64,000 bases of DNA from Nitratireductor sp. ZSWI3 (GCF_024655565.1 NZ_JANKOF010000001.1:124001-188000); one strand, 5' to 3'. Numbered from the stretch's first letter, positions 32,310 through 41,228 are shown. The notes: a model not told the origin generated them from the letters alone. Numbers and translations are program-made.

Positions 32310-32711
32310 ATGACGAAAACTGCCAGAGAACGCATTTCGGTCGAACCCTATCGCGGCACGGTCGATGTCAGGTTCTCCGATGCGATCATCGCTTCCACCC
32401 GCGACGCGCTCATCCTGCGTGAAAAGGGATATGAGCCGGTCTTCTACATCCCCTTCGAGCACATCTATTTCGAGTTTCTGCGGCCGTCCAGGACCCGGAC
32501 GCATTGCCCGTTCAAGGGCGAGGCGCGTTACTGGAGCGTGGAGGCGGTCGGCGAGGCCGAGGACGATGTGTTGTGGGCCTATGAGACGCCCTATGAGGAT
32601 ATGCTGGCGATCGCCGGCCGGGGCGCGTTCGATCGAAGCAAGGTCTCCATCGAAGCGACACCGAAGGACAGCCCGCGTGAAATCCGCGAAACGCCCGGAA
32701 TGGGAACGTGA
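32310..32711 (+). CDS. DUF427 family protein
   Basis: The 133-residue cytoplasmic protein has typical DUF427 features: RGTVDVRFSDAIIASTRDAL near the start, FYIPFEHIYFEFLRPSRTRT with conserved Tyr/His, CPFKGEARYWSVEAVG and DVLWAYETPYEDMLAIAG, a small beta-barrel-like fold. Function unknown. Its stop overlaps the GTG start of the next gene; operon with the permease. Confidence 0.88.
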   Translation: MTKTARERISVEPYRGTVDVRFSDAIIASTRDALILREKGYEPVFYIPFEHIYFEFLRPSRTRTHCPFKGEARYWSVEAVGEAEDDVLWAYETPYEDMLAIAGRGAFDRSKVSIEATPKDSPREIRETPGMGT

Positions 32712-32998
32712 GGAAACTGGCGGACGAAGAGGTGGAGGGCAGGCTCAACGCCCAGCGCGAGGCGATTGCGCTGCTCTTCGCGTTGCTGGCGCGCCAGGGC
32801 GCATCCGGCGACGTGGTCGGGCTGCTCGAGGAGCGTGCCGCCTTCTCCGATCATCAGGAGGATCCGGGCGCCGTGCCTGCCGACGGCTTCGCCGCCCAGG
32901 AGGCGAGGGCCCGCGAGTTCGAATGCATGGCAAAGGAGGTGTCCGCCTTGGTCCGCGCAGGAGCTGTGCAACGTGCTGCAGAAACGCACGAGAGTTGA
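32708..32998 (+). CDS. Small hypothetical protein, 96 residues
   Basis: The GTG start at 32708 overlaps the DUF427 stop (GTGA). The protein is helical and acidic (LADEEVEGRLNAQREAIALL, ALLARQGASGDVVGLLEERA, ARAREFECMAKEVSALVRAG) without membrane segments. Its last 26 bases overlap the GTG start of the permease in another frame, implying translational coupling of all three genes. Not recognised. Confidence 0.65.
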   Translation: MRKLADEEVEGRLNAQREAIALLFALLARQGASGDVVGLLEERAAFSDHQEDPGAVPADGFAAQEARAREFECMAKEVSALVRAGAVQRAAETHES

Positions 32999-34064
32999 AT
33001 GGACGCTGGGACTGCGTCTGATCGGCTGGCTGGTCGGAATTCTGGCAACCCTGCTGGTGGTGGCGGCTTTGCGGTCCACCGGCTGGATGTCCTCCACGCT
33101 CGCACTCGCCTTCTTCACGGCCCTGGCCGTGTGGCCCGTGGACATGTTCATCCGCCACCGCCTGCCGCGCGGGCTGCGCTGGCTCGGCCATGTCGCGGCT
33201 CTCCTGCTGATGCTGGTGGTGTTCGCCCTGTTCCTCGGTGGCGTTGTTCTTGCCGCACGCCAGATCACCGCCAATCTGCCGGCCTATGAGGATGCGGCCC
33301 GGGCCTGGGCCGAGAGGCTTTCCCTATGGATCGCGGCCCCTAACATCATCAACGATGGTGGCGAGGCCTTGACCGGTCGCCTGCTCGATCCGGTGGTCGG
33401 CTTCGCGTCTGCCATCGTCCAGTCGACCTCCAACCTCGCCGGCGTGCTGTCGCTGATCTTCTTCCTCGTCCTGATGATGCTGATCGAGGCTCCGGTCCTG
33501 TCGGCCAAGCTGCGCTCGGCGACCAGCCGGCGCGATGGCGAGGCATACCGGCGGGTGTTGCTCGCCATCGCCATTCGCGTCCGCTGGTATCTCGCCGTGC
33601 GCACCTTCCTCGGGCTGGTGACCGGTCTGCTCTATCTGCTGTGGAGCTGGTGGTGGGGCCTCGATTTCGTCTTCGTCTGGGGCCTGCTGGCCTTTCTCCT
33701 GAACTACATCCCGACCATCGGGTCGCTCGTCGCGGGCGTGCTGCCGATAGCCTTCGCCTTCCTGCAGTTCGGGCCCTGGTGGGCGGTCCTTTATGGCCTC
33801 GGATTGCTGGTGATCGAGCAGGTCATGGGAAACTATGTCGATCCCAAGCTGCAGGGCAGGGAGCTGACGCTGTCGCCTCTGATGGTGCTCGTCGCCCTCA
33901 TGTTCTGGACCTGGGTCTGGGGCATCGCCGGCGCCCTCGTCGCCGTGCCGATGACGCTCGTTCTGATGATCGTCTGCGCAAAAATCCCGGCCTTGCTCCC
34001 CGTCGCACTGTTCCTGTCCAATTGCCGCAATGCCGAAGAACTCGAGGCTGCGACGACCGCTTGA
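32973..34064 (+). CDS. AI-2E family transporter (PerM/YdiK-like permease)
   Basis: This 363-residue membrane protein has about eight helices. N-terminal pair: WLVGILATLLVVAALRST and LALAFFTALAVWPVD. A soluble segment follows, and then the C-terminal block typical of the family: FVFVWGLLAFLLNYIPTIGS, GPWWAVLYGLGLLVIEQVMG, NYVDPKLQGRELTLSPLMVL. The GTG start at 32973 has AGGAG nine bases before it; no ATG fits. Despite the family name, most members export small molecules or exchange ions, so substrate is open. Confidence 0.87.
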   Translation: MLQKRTRVEWTLGLRLIGWLVGILATLLVVAALRSTGWMSSTLALAFFTALAVWPVDMFIRHRLPRGLRWLGHVAALLLMLVVFALFLGGVVLAARQITANLPAYEDAARAWAERLSLWIAAPNIINDGGEALTGRLLDPVVGFASAIVQSTSNLAGVLSLIFFLVLMMLIEAPVLSAKLRSATSRRDGEAYRRVLLAIAIRVRWYLAVRTFLGLVTGLLYLLWSWWWGLDFVFVWGLLAFLLNYIPTIGSLVAGVLPIAFAFLQFGPWWAVLYGLGLLVIEQVMGNYVDPKLQGRELTLSPLMVLVALMFWTWVWGIAGALVAVPMTLVLMIVCAKIPALLPVALFLSNCRNAEELEAATTA

Positions 34065-34089
34065 ACGGGCGGCGGCGATGTCTCTGCAG

Positions 34090-34713
34090 TCAGGACGGAA
34101 GGCCGGGATATCGCGATGCCTTGAGGAGCCGGGCGAGATGGACGGCATTCGCGGCCGCCATGTCGAGCGTCGACCGGACCTTTTCCGGCATCTCGGGAAG
34201 ATCCTTGTAATCGGTCGCCTGCATGGCCTCGCCGACCCAGTAGCAGCCGGCATTGGCCGGAACCGTGAAGCCGACGTCGTTGAGCGCCTGAAAGCATTCC
34301 GCATGGCAATGATGGGCACCGTCCTCGTTGCCGACGATCGCAACGAGCGCCACCTTGCCGGCAGCGGGCATGCGGCTGCGCTCGTCGGTTTCTCCGAGAA
34401 AGGCGTCGAGCCGCTCCAGGACGCGCTGAGCGACACTTGATGGATGACCAAGCCAGATCGGTGCCCCGAGGATGAAGATGTCGGCCTCGATGATCTTCTG
34501 GCGCAGCCGGGGCCAGTCGTCGCCGCTTCCCGCATCGGAGACGACCCCGGGCTTGATGTTCTGATCCACCGCCCGGATCGTCTCCCCGTCGACGCCGAAT
34601 TCGGCCAGTGCCGCAAGAAGGTCGCCGAGCATCTTGTCGGTGGAAGAGGTTTCCTCGTCCGCCGCGGATTTCAGCGAACAGTTCAACGCGAAGGCGGTGA
34701 GAGCTTGCGCCAT
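34090..34713 (-). CDS. Flavodoxin-like NAD(P)H-dependent oxidoreductase / FMN reductase family
   Basis: The 207-residue protein has a flavodoxin fold: ALNCSLKSA then STDKMLGDLLA (phosphate-binding loop), FILGAPIWLGHPSSVAQRVL (flavin-binding strand with the GAPIWLG turn), LVAIVGNEDGAHHCHAECFQ and an aromatic cluster (ANAGCYWVGEAM). Likely reduces quinones or disulfide targets with FMN. The start at 34713 has AAAGGAAA upstream. A stress-type promoter lies about 90 bases upstream. Confidence 0.84.
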   Translation of the reverse strand: MAQALTAFALNCSLKSAADEETSSTDKMLGDLLAALAEFGVDGETIRAVDQNIKPGVVSDAGSGDDWPRLRQKIIEADIFILGAPIWLGHPSSVAQRVLERLDAFLGETDERSRMPAAGKVALVAIVGNEDGAHHCHAECFQALNDVGFTVPANAGCYWVGEAMQATDYKDLPEMPEKVRSTLDMAAANAVHLARLLKASRYPGLPS

Positions 34714-34800
34714 CCCATTTCCTTTCCTGTCGGCGCCGCATCAGCGCCAGTTGGCGAGGGTGGTTTGGACCCGACGAGACCTCTCCTTTCCACACAGCTG

Positions 34801-34825
34801 AACCAGCGGGTGCGGGAAATGTTCC
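34801..34825 (-). promoter_or_regulatory. EcfG-type promoter of the flavodoxin-like gene
   Basis: On the minus strand GGAAC (34825-34821), 16 bases, GGTT (34804-34801), 87 bases before the ATG at 34713. Confidence 0.55.
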
Positions 34826-34860
34826 GGCCCACGAACGGCCCAGGGACGGGGTATCTCCGC

Positions 34861-34885
34861 GGAACATTCCCGATGCCGCTCGGTT
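34861..34885 (+). promoter_or_regulatory. EcfG-type promoter of the 66-aa membrane protein
   Basis: GGAAC (34861-34865), 16 bases, GGTT (34882-34885), 69 bases before the ATG at 34955; back to back with the minus-strand site 36 bases to the left. Confidence 0.55.
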
Positions 34886-34954
34886 CTGCTCAAGACGCGT
34901 TTGCAAGATGTCGAAAGCCGAGACGATGCGCCCCGCTGATATCAGGAGAACGAC

Positions 34955-35155
34955 ATGAGAAACCGCCGGGAGGTCGCGGCGTTGATCTTCACAGCGCTCA
35001 TCGCGGTCCTGGTCTTGCTGGGCTTCTATTACTTCGAGCTTCCGGAGCAGAGGCTTGGCGACGTCGCTCCTGAACAGCACAACGTCAAGGAGGACACGCC
35101 GGAGGAGGTGCAGGACCCGCCGCCGAGCGCCGTCGGAGATATCGATGAACCGTAG
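34955..35155 (+). CDS. Small single-pass membrane protein with acidic tail, 66 residues
   Basis: Short basic N-terminus (MRNRREV), one membrane helix (AALIFTALIAVLVLLGFYYF), then an acidic Pro-rich tail (PEQRLGDVAPEQHNVKEDTP ... DIDEP) expected outside the membrane. The ATG at 34955 follows AGGAGAACGAC. No family recognised. Divergent from the flavodoxin-like gene, each with a general-stress-type promoter. Confidence 0.72.
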   Translation: MRNRREVAALIFTALIAVLVLLGFYYFELPEQRLGDVAPEQHNVKEDTPEEVQDPPPSAVGDIDEP

Positions 35156-35230
35156 GTTCGAGCATTACAGCGCCCTTGAATCTGCGCATCGTGCCTTCTG
35201 AAAGTCGATTCCGATGTTCGGGCAGATGCC

Positions 35231-35986
35231 CTAGATCGCAGGCAGTGCCAGCTCCACCAGCACGGGCAGATGATCCGATGCAACCCGGGACAACGGGGTG
35301 TCGATCACCTCGGCGCGGCGGGAGGTGAGCCCATTGCGCATGAAGACGTGGTCGATCCTGATCAGCGGCAGGCGGGCGGGGAAGGTCGCCGCGCCCCTCA
35401 GCGTGGGGCCGGTGTGCGTTTCCTCAAAGGAGCGCGTCAGGTGGCGATAGGAAAGGGACCAGGGCACGGCGTTGAAATCGCCAAGAAAGACGGTGGGAAG
35501 GTCCCGTATGTTCGGATGGTCCAGCCATTCCGATCCCAGAAGCTCCGCAACCTGCCGTCTGCGTTCCCTGCGCCGCAGCCCGAGATGGGTGTTCGCGACG
35601 ACCAGCTCGACGCCGTGTGTCTTCACCATCCCCAGGATCGCACCGCGCGGTTCGCCGATCGAGGGCAAGGCGCCGGCCTTCAGCACGGTCAGCGGCAGCC
35701 CGGTCATGATGGCGTCGCCGTATCGCTCCTCGCCGAGATGCAGCGCGGGATGAAAATGCGAGCGGATATTGAGCGTGCGGGCGATCGCCTCGGCCTGGTC
35801 GACGGCGCCGCTCCTCGATCGCCCCACATCCACTTCCTGCAGCGCGATGATGTCGGCCTGGCAGGCGGCGATGACGGCGGCGATGCGGGCCGGATCGATG
35901 CGCCGGTCGTTGCCTTTGCAGCCGTGCACATTGTAGGTCAGGACGCGGATCTGCGCGCCGGCGGCGGTGCTTGGATCAGATGTCAT
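35231..35986 (-). CDS. Endonuclease/exonuclease/phosphatase family protein (YbhP-like)
   Basis: This 251-residue metal-dependent phosphodiesterase-like enzyme has IRVLTYNVHGCKGNDRRIDP, DIIALQEVDVGR (metal Glu), VVANTHLGLRRRERR, VFLGDFNAVPWS (Asp/Asn active site), IRIDHVFMRN and the catalytic SDHLPVLVEL. It lacks a signal peptide. With the UPF0104 protein and the PLD enzyme that follow it forms the same trio as E. coli ybhP-ybhN-clsB, so it probably acts on phospholipid or nucleotide substrates in membrane remodelling. Confidence 0.86.
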   Translation of the reverse strand: MTSDPSTAAGAQIRVLTYNVHGCKGNDRRIDPARIAAVIAACQADIIALQEVDVGRSRSGAVDQAEAIARTLNIRSHFHPALHLGEERYGDAIMTGLPLTVLKAGALPSIGEPRGAILGMVKTHGVELVVANTHLGLRRRERRRQVAELLGSEWLDHPNIRDLPTVFLGDFNAVPWSLSYRHLTRSFEETHTGPTLRGAATFPARLPLIRIDHVFMRNGLTSRRAEVIDTPLSRVASDHLPVLVELALPAI

Positions 35987-35992
35987 AAGATG

Positions 35993-36019
35993 GGAACATC
36001 CACACGGCCTCCTCGTTCC
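35993..36019. promoter_or_regulatory. Consensus EcfG-type promoter, palindromic, between ybhP-like and ybhN-like genes
   Basis: Plus strand GGAAC (35993-35997), 16 bases, CGTT (36014-36017), 30 bases before the ATG at 36048. The element ends CGTTCC, so the minus strand also reads GGAAC (36019-36015)-N16-TGTT (35998-35995), which would give a nearly leaderless message for the gene starting at 35986. Confidence 0.65.
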
Positions 36020-36047
36020 ACCGCAATGATGCTCAACAGACAATGCA

Positions 36048-36986
36048 ATGTCGTATCGCCGGTCGCTCCTTAGCTTTCTGATGGCGGCGGCGATTTGCGG
36101 TGCGCTCTATTTCCTCTACCACGCAGTCGACCGCTATGGAGCAGGACGCATCGCAGGCCTCATCGGAACCTTGCCGGTCGCGCGGCTTGCGGCAGCAGCG
36201 GCATTCGCGGCGGCATCGTATCTGTGCCTTGCTGGGTTCGATTATTTCGGCGTTCGCTATGCCGGCAAGCCGCTGCCTTATCGCAAGACCCTGCTCGCCT
36301 CTTTCGTCGGCCTGTCGATCGGCCACAATGTCGGTGTGGCGGGGCTCAGCAGCGGTGCCGTGCGCTATCATTTCTACGCCCGGTCGGGCCTGACCCTTGC
36401 CGATGTGGCGAAGGTCATCGTGTTCTCCGGCGTGTGTGTCGCTTGCGGCCTGTCGACCATCGCCGGCGTCGGCATTCTTCTCCAACCGGCGCAGGCGCGG
36501 GCGCTCGTCGAGGTGGATCGCAGCGTCATGTTTTTCGTGGGGTGGCTTTGCGTGGCCTTGCCCTGGGCCTACGTCCTGATGACGGTTCTCCTACGCCATC
36601 GGATACTGATCTGGCGGTGGCATTTCGCCCTGCCGGAGCCGCGCCTGGCGATCTGGCAGGTGGTGCTCGGAAGCGTCAATTTCGCGCTCGTGGCCGCCTG
36701 CCTGCACCAACTCGTCAGCAGTCTGGCCCAGGTGCCCTATGTGAAGGTGTTGGCGGTTTATGCGATCGGCCAGATCGCCGGGGTGTTGAGCCATGTGCCC
36801 GGCGCCCTGGGGGTGCTCGAGGCGTCGGTTCTCTACCTGCTCCCCGGCGCGCCATCGCTGGCTGCCTTGGTCGCCTTCCGGGTGGTGTATTTCTTCGTGC
36901 CGTTGCTGGTCGGGATCCTCGTGTTTCTCTTGAGCGAGGGGCTTCGGGCCGTGGGCCTGTCCCATCATTCCGGCACGGCGGACTAG
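36048..36986 (+). CDS. Lysylphosphatidylglycerol-synthase-like membrane protein (UPF0104, YbhN type)
   Basis: The 312-residue protein has about eight membrane helices, lacking the cytoplasmic synthetase domain of MprF. Family marks: YLCLAGFDYFGVRYAGKPLP, LLASFVGLSIGHNVGVAGLS, GAVRYHFYARSGL and the C-terminal GQIAGVLSHVPGALGVLEAS. Such proteins are thought to move or flip phospholipids or to help cardiolipin synthases. Here it is divergent from the YbhP-like gene and convergent with the PLD gene. A perfect stress-type promoter precedes it. Confidence 0.87.
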   Translation: MSYRRSLLSFLMAAAICGALYFLYHAVDRYGAGRIAGLIGTLPVARLAAAAAFAAASYLCLAGFDYFGVRYAGKPLPYRKTLLASFVGLSIGHNVGVAGLSSGAVRYHFYARSGLTLADVAKVIVFSGVCVACGLSTIAGVGILLQPAQARALVEVDRSVMFFVGWLCVALPWAYVLMTVLLRHRILIWRWHFALPEPRLAIWQVVLGSVNFALVAACLHQLVSSLAQVPYVKVLAVYAIGQIAGVLSHVPGALGVLEASVLYLLPGAPSLAALVAFRVVYFFVPLLVGILVFLLSEGLRAVGLSHHSGTAD

Positions 36987-37001
36987 CAACAAGACCGTGC
37001 G

Positions 37002-38495
37002 CTAGGATTTGTGCCCGAACAGCATCCCCTTCAGAGCCCGCAACCATCGCCGCAGGCGCAGCAACGGTTGCCATGGCCGGCGCGGATCGAGCAGGGCCGT
37101 TGCCGGCAACGGATCGAGCTCGCCGCCCATCGAGCCTATGGGAACTGGCTCCAGCCTTCGCTTTTGGGTGTTGAGCCGGTCCAGGGCGGCCAGCATGGAG
37201 CCTGTCTGGGCAATTTCCGATGCCACGCTGCCGGCATCGCTTCCCAGATGCTCGGCGAGCAGCCGGTTTCTCAGCCCGGCGATGGCCCGGCGCTGCCGTG
37301 GCGTTTGCGCCTCGAAGGCAATGTCGCACTCCGAATCGAAGCCCTCCGAGCGATTGTTGAGGTTCGACGAGCCGACGCGAGCCAGCACGTCGTCAACGAC
37401 GATGACCTTGGAGTGGATGAGGATTTCCGCTCTTTTGCCGTCGCCGGCCTCGGTCGTCGCGTAGAGCACACGGAGCCGATGGTGGCGATCGGCGCGCTTG
37501 AGCCGGCGGATCACGCGGTTGCGATTGTGCGCCATCACGAACTGCTCGAGAAGGCCACGCGAGCTTTTGGTGAGAATGATCAGGATCTCGGGACCGTCCG
37601 GCCGCTGCAGAGAGGCGCGCAACTGCCGGGCGACACGGAACGAAGCGAAATACTGGGTCTCGATGTACAGGCTGTGCTTTGCGGCCGCCAGCGCGGCATC
37701 CGTGAGTTTGGCCGCCTCCCGACGCATCCTTATCCCCAGGCGCGGCGGCTGCGTTCTGGCTATGGCGACCGGGCAATCGAGGAGATCGGGCGCAAGGTTC
37801 GTCGGCCATGGTGGACGACTTGGGCTGTCGAGCGGTGCCAGGCTTTCCCCCGTCGCGCGCCGCCACCGCGCTGCGGCGATTTCCGAAAGCGCTCTCGCCG
37901 CCGCCCCGCAGACCATGGCCTGCACATCGTGCACCGGCGAATATGCCTCGCCGGACGGCTTCCTGCGCCATCGCCAGGGCACCGGATGGTCCGAGCTGTC
38001 CCAGCGCCCGGCGGTCAGGTCGATCCCGCCGACAAACGCCGTTCGGTCATCGACGCAGACAAGCTTCTGGTGATGCGATGCGCGCAGCGGGTGCCGATGG
38101 TCGAAGACCAGGGAGATGCGGGGGTGGTCCGCCCATTCACGCTCGCGAAAGACCTTGAGCGATCTGCCGGAGTAAAGCGGGCCGTAGGCCCAGATCAGCA
38201 CCCGGATTTCCAGGGCCGGGCGCTGTTCGACGAGCTGGCGCAGGAAGCAGCCCAGCGTCGGCGCGTCCGCCTGGCGCGGCGAAAGCTTGATCCACGGATT
38301 GAAGTCCCAGCCGAGGATCCAGATTCGCCGTTCGGCGAGAGGCAGCGTCTGCACAAGCGCGTCGAAATAGGCCTCCCCGTCGATCAGGAAGGCCGACCGG
38401 CTGCTTTTCTCGATCCTCCAGCAGTTCTCGCCCTGGCGGGCGATCCGGCCACGCTTGTGAAAAGCCGGCGCTGCCTGTTCACTGCGCAACAGCAT
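37002..38495 (-). CDS. Phospholipase D / cardiolipin synthase family protein (ClsB-like)
   Basis: This 497-residue enzyme has two HKD catalytic motifs: SHHQKLVCVDDRTAFVGG (about residue 145) and LIHSKVIVVDDVLARVGSSN (about residue 375), each followed by the expected GG/SSN turn. The region IWILGWDFNPWIKL resembles other bacterial PLD/Cls proteins. No signal peptide; one hydrophobic segment near the C-terminal end is weak, so it is probably peripheral. The likely reaction is phosphatidyl transfer forming cardiolipin or phospholipid hydrolysis. The ATG at 38495 overlaps the stop of the 42-aa gene by 17 bases. Confidence 0.86.
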   Translation of the reverse strand: MLLRSEQAAPAFHKRGRIARQGENCWRIEKSSRSAFLIDGEAYFDALVQTLPLAERRIWILGWDFNPWIKLSPRQADAPTLGCFLRQLVEQRPALEIRVLIWAYGPLYSGRSLKVFREREWADHPRISLVFDHRHPLRASHHQKLVCVDDRTAFVGGIDLTAGRWDSSDHPVPWRWRRKPSGEAYSPVHDVQAMVCGAAARALSEIAAARWRRATGESLAPLDSPSRPPWPTNLAPDLLDCPVAIARTQPPRLGIRMRREAAKLTDAALAAAKHSLYIETQYFASFRVARQLRASLQRPDGPEILIILTKSSRGLLEQFVMAHNRNRVIRRLKRADRHHRLRVLYATTEAGDGKRAEILIHSKVIVVDDVLARVGSSNLNNRSEGFDSECDIAFEAQTPRQRRAIAGLRNRLLAEHLGSDAGSVASEIAQTGSMLAALDRLNTQKRRLEPVPIGSMGGELDPLPATALLDPRRPWQPLLRLRRWLRALKGMLFGHKS

Positions 38496-38607
38496 AGACG
38501 ATCAGCAGGATGGCAACGGCAAGCAGAGCCCATATCTGCCAGGCCTTCATCCTGCGGAACGTGAAGGATTCGCGGGTGAATCCCGACTTGTCGTTCTCGT
38601 CTTTCAT
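38479..38607 (-). CDS. Very small single-pass membrane protein, 42 residues
   Basis: The ATG at 38607 begins MKDENDKSGFTRESFTFRRM, followed by the helix KAWQIWALLAVAILLIVYAV and the end AQ. The 17-base overlap with the PLD start implies co-translation, so it may be an accessory subunit or regulator of the phospholipase. Too short for standard gene calling. I find no stress-type promoter for it. Not in any family known to me. Confidence 0.6.
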   Translation of the reverse strand: MKDENDKSGFTRESFTFRRMKAWQIWALLAVAILLIVYAVAQ

Positions 38608-38704
38608 GGCGGACCTGCGTTTGTCGTGGACTGCAATTTGCAGAACCGTCAACCGCCCGAAATGTTTCCCGCCTGTCCGGATCCCACTCCTTCCGCGGCA
38701 ATGC

Positions 38705-41053
38705 TCAAGGCAGCGTATACGCCAGCACGTAGTCGCCGGCCTTGGTTCCCACCGAGCCGTGGCCGCCGGCGACGATCACCACATATTGCTTGCCGTCGCT
38801 GGTCGTATAGGTCATCGGCGTGGCCTGGCCGCCGGCCGGCAGGCGGCCCCGCCACAATTGCTCGCCGGTGGAAAGATCGTAGGCGCGCAGATAGTCGTCG
38901 ACCGCGGCGGCCAGGAAGGCGACGCCGCCCTTGGTGATCATCGGTCCGCCGATGCCGGGAACGCCGACCTCGAACGGCAGCGGCAGCGGCGTCATGTCGT
39001 AGACCGTGCCGTTGCGGTGACGGTAGGCGATCTCGCCCGTGCGCAGGTCGGCTCCCACCACATAGCCCCAGGGCGGCGCCTGGCAGGGGATGCCGAGTGG
39101 CCCGAGGAAAGGTCCCATATAGACCCCATAGGGCGCGCCTTCGTTGCGGTTCAGGCCTTGCTCGCTGCCTTTCTCTCCAGCCCCCTTGGGCGGGATTTCC
39201 GACCGCGGCACCAGGCGTGAGGTGAAGGCGAGATAGGTGGGCATGCCGAACATCACCTGCCGCTCCGGATCGACCGCGACGCTGCCCCAGTTGAAGACCC
39301 CGAAATTTCCGGGATAGACGAGCGTGCCTTCGAGCGAGGGGGGTGTGTAGCGGCCCTCGTATTTCAGCTGTCGAAACGCAATGCGGCAGGCGAGCTGGTC
39401 GAACAGCGTGATTCCCCACATGTCCCGGCCGCGCAGAGGGGGCGGCATGAAAGTCAGGGCGGAGACCGGCTGGGTCGGTGCCGTATGGTCTTCGGGAATG
39501 GCCCCTCCGGGAGCCGGCACCTCGCGCACCGGCAGAAGCGGCTCGCCGCTGCGCCGGTCGAGCACGTAGACGTCGCCTTGCTTCGTCGGGCCGACCAGGG
39601 CCGGCACCTCTTCGCCGTCCATAGTGAGATCGAGCAGCACCGGCTGCGCCGGCACATCCATGTCCCACAGGTCGTGATGGACGGTCTGGAAGACCCAGCG
39701 GACCCTGCCGGTCTCGATGTCGAGAGCGACGATGGAAGAGGAGAAGCGTTCGACGCTCGCGCTGCGCCCCATGCCGAGCTGGTCGGGCACCTGGTTGCCG
39801 AGCGGGATGTAGACCATGCCGAGATCCTCGTCGACGCTGAAGACGGACCAGCTGTTGGGCGAATTGGCCGTATAGGTCTCGTCCGGGCCGATCGGCGCCG
39901 TTTCGTCGGGATTGCCCGCGTCCCAGTTCCAGACCAACTGGCCCGTTTCGGCGTCGAAGGCCCGGATGACGCCCGAGGGCTCTTCGATGGAATAGTTGTC
40001 ATTGACGGCACCGCCCACGATCAGCTTTCCGTCGACCGCGACCGGAGGCGACGTCGAATAGTAGTAGCCGGCGGGATTGTAGGGCATGCCCGTTTCGAGA
40101 TGCAGGGCGCCGTTTTCGGCAAAGCTCTCGCAAACCGTCCCGCTCACCGCGTCGAGCGCGATGAGGCGCGCGTCTGAGGTCGGCAGATAGACCCGTTCGG
40201 AGCAGCGCTCTCCGGCGGCCACCGTGTCGCTCACATAATAGGTCACGCCACGGCATGTCTGGTGCTGCCGGTCCGGGTTGAGGCCGACATTCGGGTCGTA
40301 TTTCCACTTTTCTGCACCGGTTTTCGCATCGATTGCGATCGCCCAGTTGTGAGGCGTGCACAGATACAGCGTGTCGCCGATCTTGAGCGGCGTCACCTGG
40401 TAGGTCGTCTCGCCGACGTCATCGGGCAGTTTCACGTCGCCGGTCTGGTATTGCCAGGCCAGTTGCAGCGTGTTGACGTTGCCCGTGTCGATCTGCGTCA
40501 GCGGTGAATAGCGTTGGCCGAACGGGGTGCGGCCGTATTGATGCCATTCACCCTCGGCAACGTCGCCGCCGAGATCGGCACTGCCGGCAACCGCTTCCGA
40601 AGCCAAGGTACCTCTGATCTCGTGCGGGTCCGTCGTCATCGAATAGACCGCGACGATGGCCGAAAGCACCAGCATGGTGGCGAGCACCGAGCCTCCGGTG
40701 ACAAGGCCCTCCTCCGGCAATCTCCGGTTCAGTGGGCGCCGCACCCAGGGAGATAGCAGCCACAGGCCCAACAGGACGATGACGCCGCCGCGCGGACCAA
40801 GCTGCCACCAGTCGAATCCGACCTCCCAGACGGCCCATGACAGCGACAATGCCACCAGGATGGCATAGGCCCAGAGTGCGGCCGGCCGGCGCATATAGAG
40901 AAGGATCGCGACAAGGCCGAAGAGCACGCCGGCCAGGAGGTAGAACGGGCTGCCGCCGAGGGCGATCAACCAGATCCCCCCTCCCGCGAGATACAAGCCG
41001 ACGATGAGCAACAGGATGGAGGTTATTGTGACTGCCATTGCGTGAACTCGCAT
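38705..41053 (-). CDS. Membrane-bound PQQ-dependent dehydrogenase (glucose/quinate/shikimate family)
   Basis: The 782-residue quinoprotein has five N-terminal membrane helices (first ITSILLLIVGLYLAGGGIWL) and a periplasmic eight-bladed propeller that oxidises a sugar or cyclic acid and passes electrons to ubiquinone. Motifs: GEWHQYGRTPFGQRYSPLTQ (start of the propeller), WKYDPNVGLNPDRQHQTCRG, the DLWDMDVPAQPVLLDL blade, KQGDVYVLDRRSGEPLLPV and GGHGSVGTKAGDYVLAY at the end. Length and layout match Gcd (796 residues). ATG at 41053 (GGAA before) is preferred over 41038. PQQ must be supplied; substrate undetermined. Confidence 0.92.
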   Translation of the reverse strand: MRVHAMAVTITSILLLIVGLYLAGGGIWLIALGGSPFYLLAGVLFGLVAILLYMRRPAALWAYAILVALSLSWAVWEVGFDWWQLGPRGGVIVLLGLWLLSPWVRRPLNRRLPEEGLVTGGSVLATMLVLSAIVAVYSMTTDPHEIRGTLASEAVAGSADLGGDVAEGEWHQYGRTPFGQRYSPLTQIDTGNVNTLQLAWQYQTGDVKLPDDVGETTYQVTPLKIGDTLYLCTPHNWAIAIDAKTGAEKWKYDPNVGLNPDRQHQTCRGVTYYVSDTVAAGERCSERVYLPTSDARLIALDAVSGTVCESFAENGALHLETGMPYNPAGYYYSTSPPVAVDGKLIVGGAVNDNYSIEEPSGVIRAFDAETGQLVWNWDAGNPDETAPIGPDETYTANSPNSWSVFSVDEDLGMVYIPLGNQVPDQLGMGRSASVERFSSSIVALDIETGRVRWVFQTVHHDLWDMDVPAQPVLLDLTMDGEEVPALVGPTKQGDVYVLDRRSGEPLLPVREVPAPGGAIPEDHTAPTQPVSALTFMPPPLRGRDMWGITLFDQLACRIAFRQLKYEGRYTPPSLEGTLVYPGNFGVFNWGSVAVDPERQVMFGMPTYLAFTSRLVPRSEIPPKGAGEKGSEQGLNRNEGAPYGVYMGPFLGPLGIPCQAPPWGYVVGADLRTGEIAYRHRNGTVYDMTPLPLPFEVGVPGIGGPMITKGGVAFLAAAVDDYLRAYDLSTGEQLWRGRLPAGGQATPMTYTTSDGKQYVVIVAGGHGSVGTKAGDYVLAYTLP

Positions 41054-41090
41054 TGTTCCTACGGTCGAAACCAAGGCGCAGGGTTGGGGT

Positions 41091-41228
41091 CTATCTGGAT
41101 TGGTCGATCGCGTGAGGCGGGACCTGACCCTGCTCGGCATTCCGATGTCCAAGCGGATCCACAAACCGCCATGCCAGCATCGCCACGACGATAACGAGCA
41201 CCAACAGGACTATCTGAGATCGAGTCAT
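41091..41228 (-). CDS. Very small membrane protein, 45 residues, under a stress promoter
   Basis: The ATG at 41228 gives MTRSQIVLLVLVIVVAMLAW (membrane helix from residue 5) and a short polar tail (RFVDPLGHRNAEQGQVPPHA). A GGAAC-N16-GGTT promoter ends 27 bases upstream, with GGGAG in between. It lies 37 bases upstream of the PQQ dehydrogenase in the same direction. Below normal gene-calling length; supported by promoter, ribosome site and clear helix. Confidence 0.65.
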   Translation of the reverse strand: MTRSQIVLLVLVIVVAMLAWRFVDPLGHRNAEQGQVPPHAIDQSR

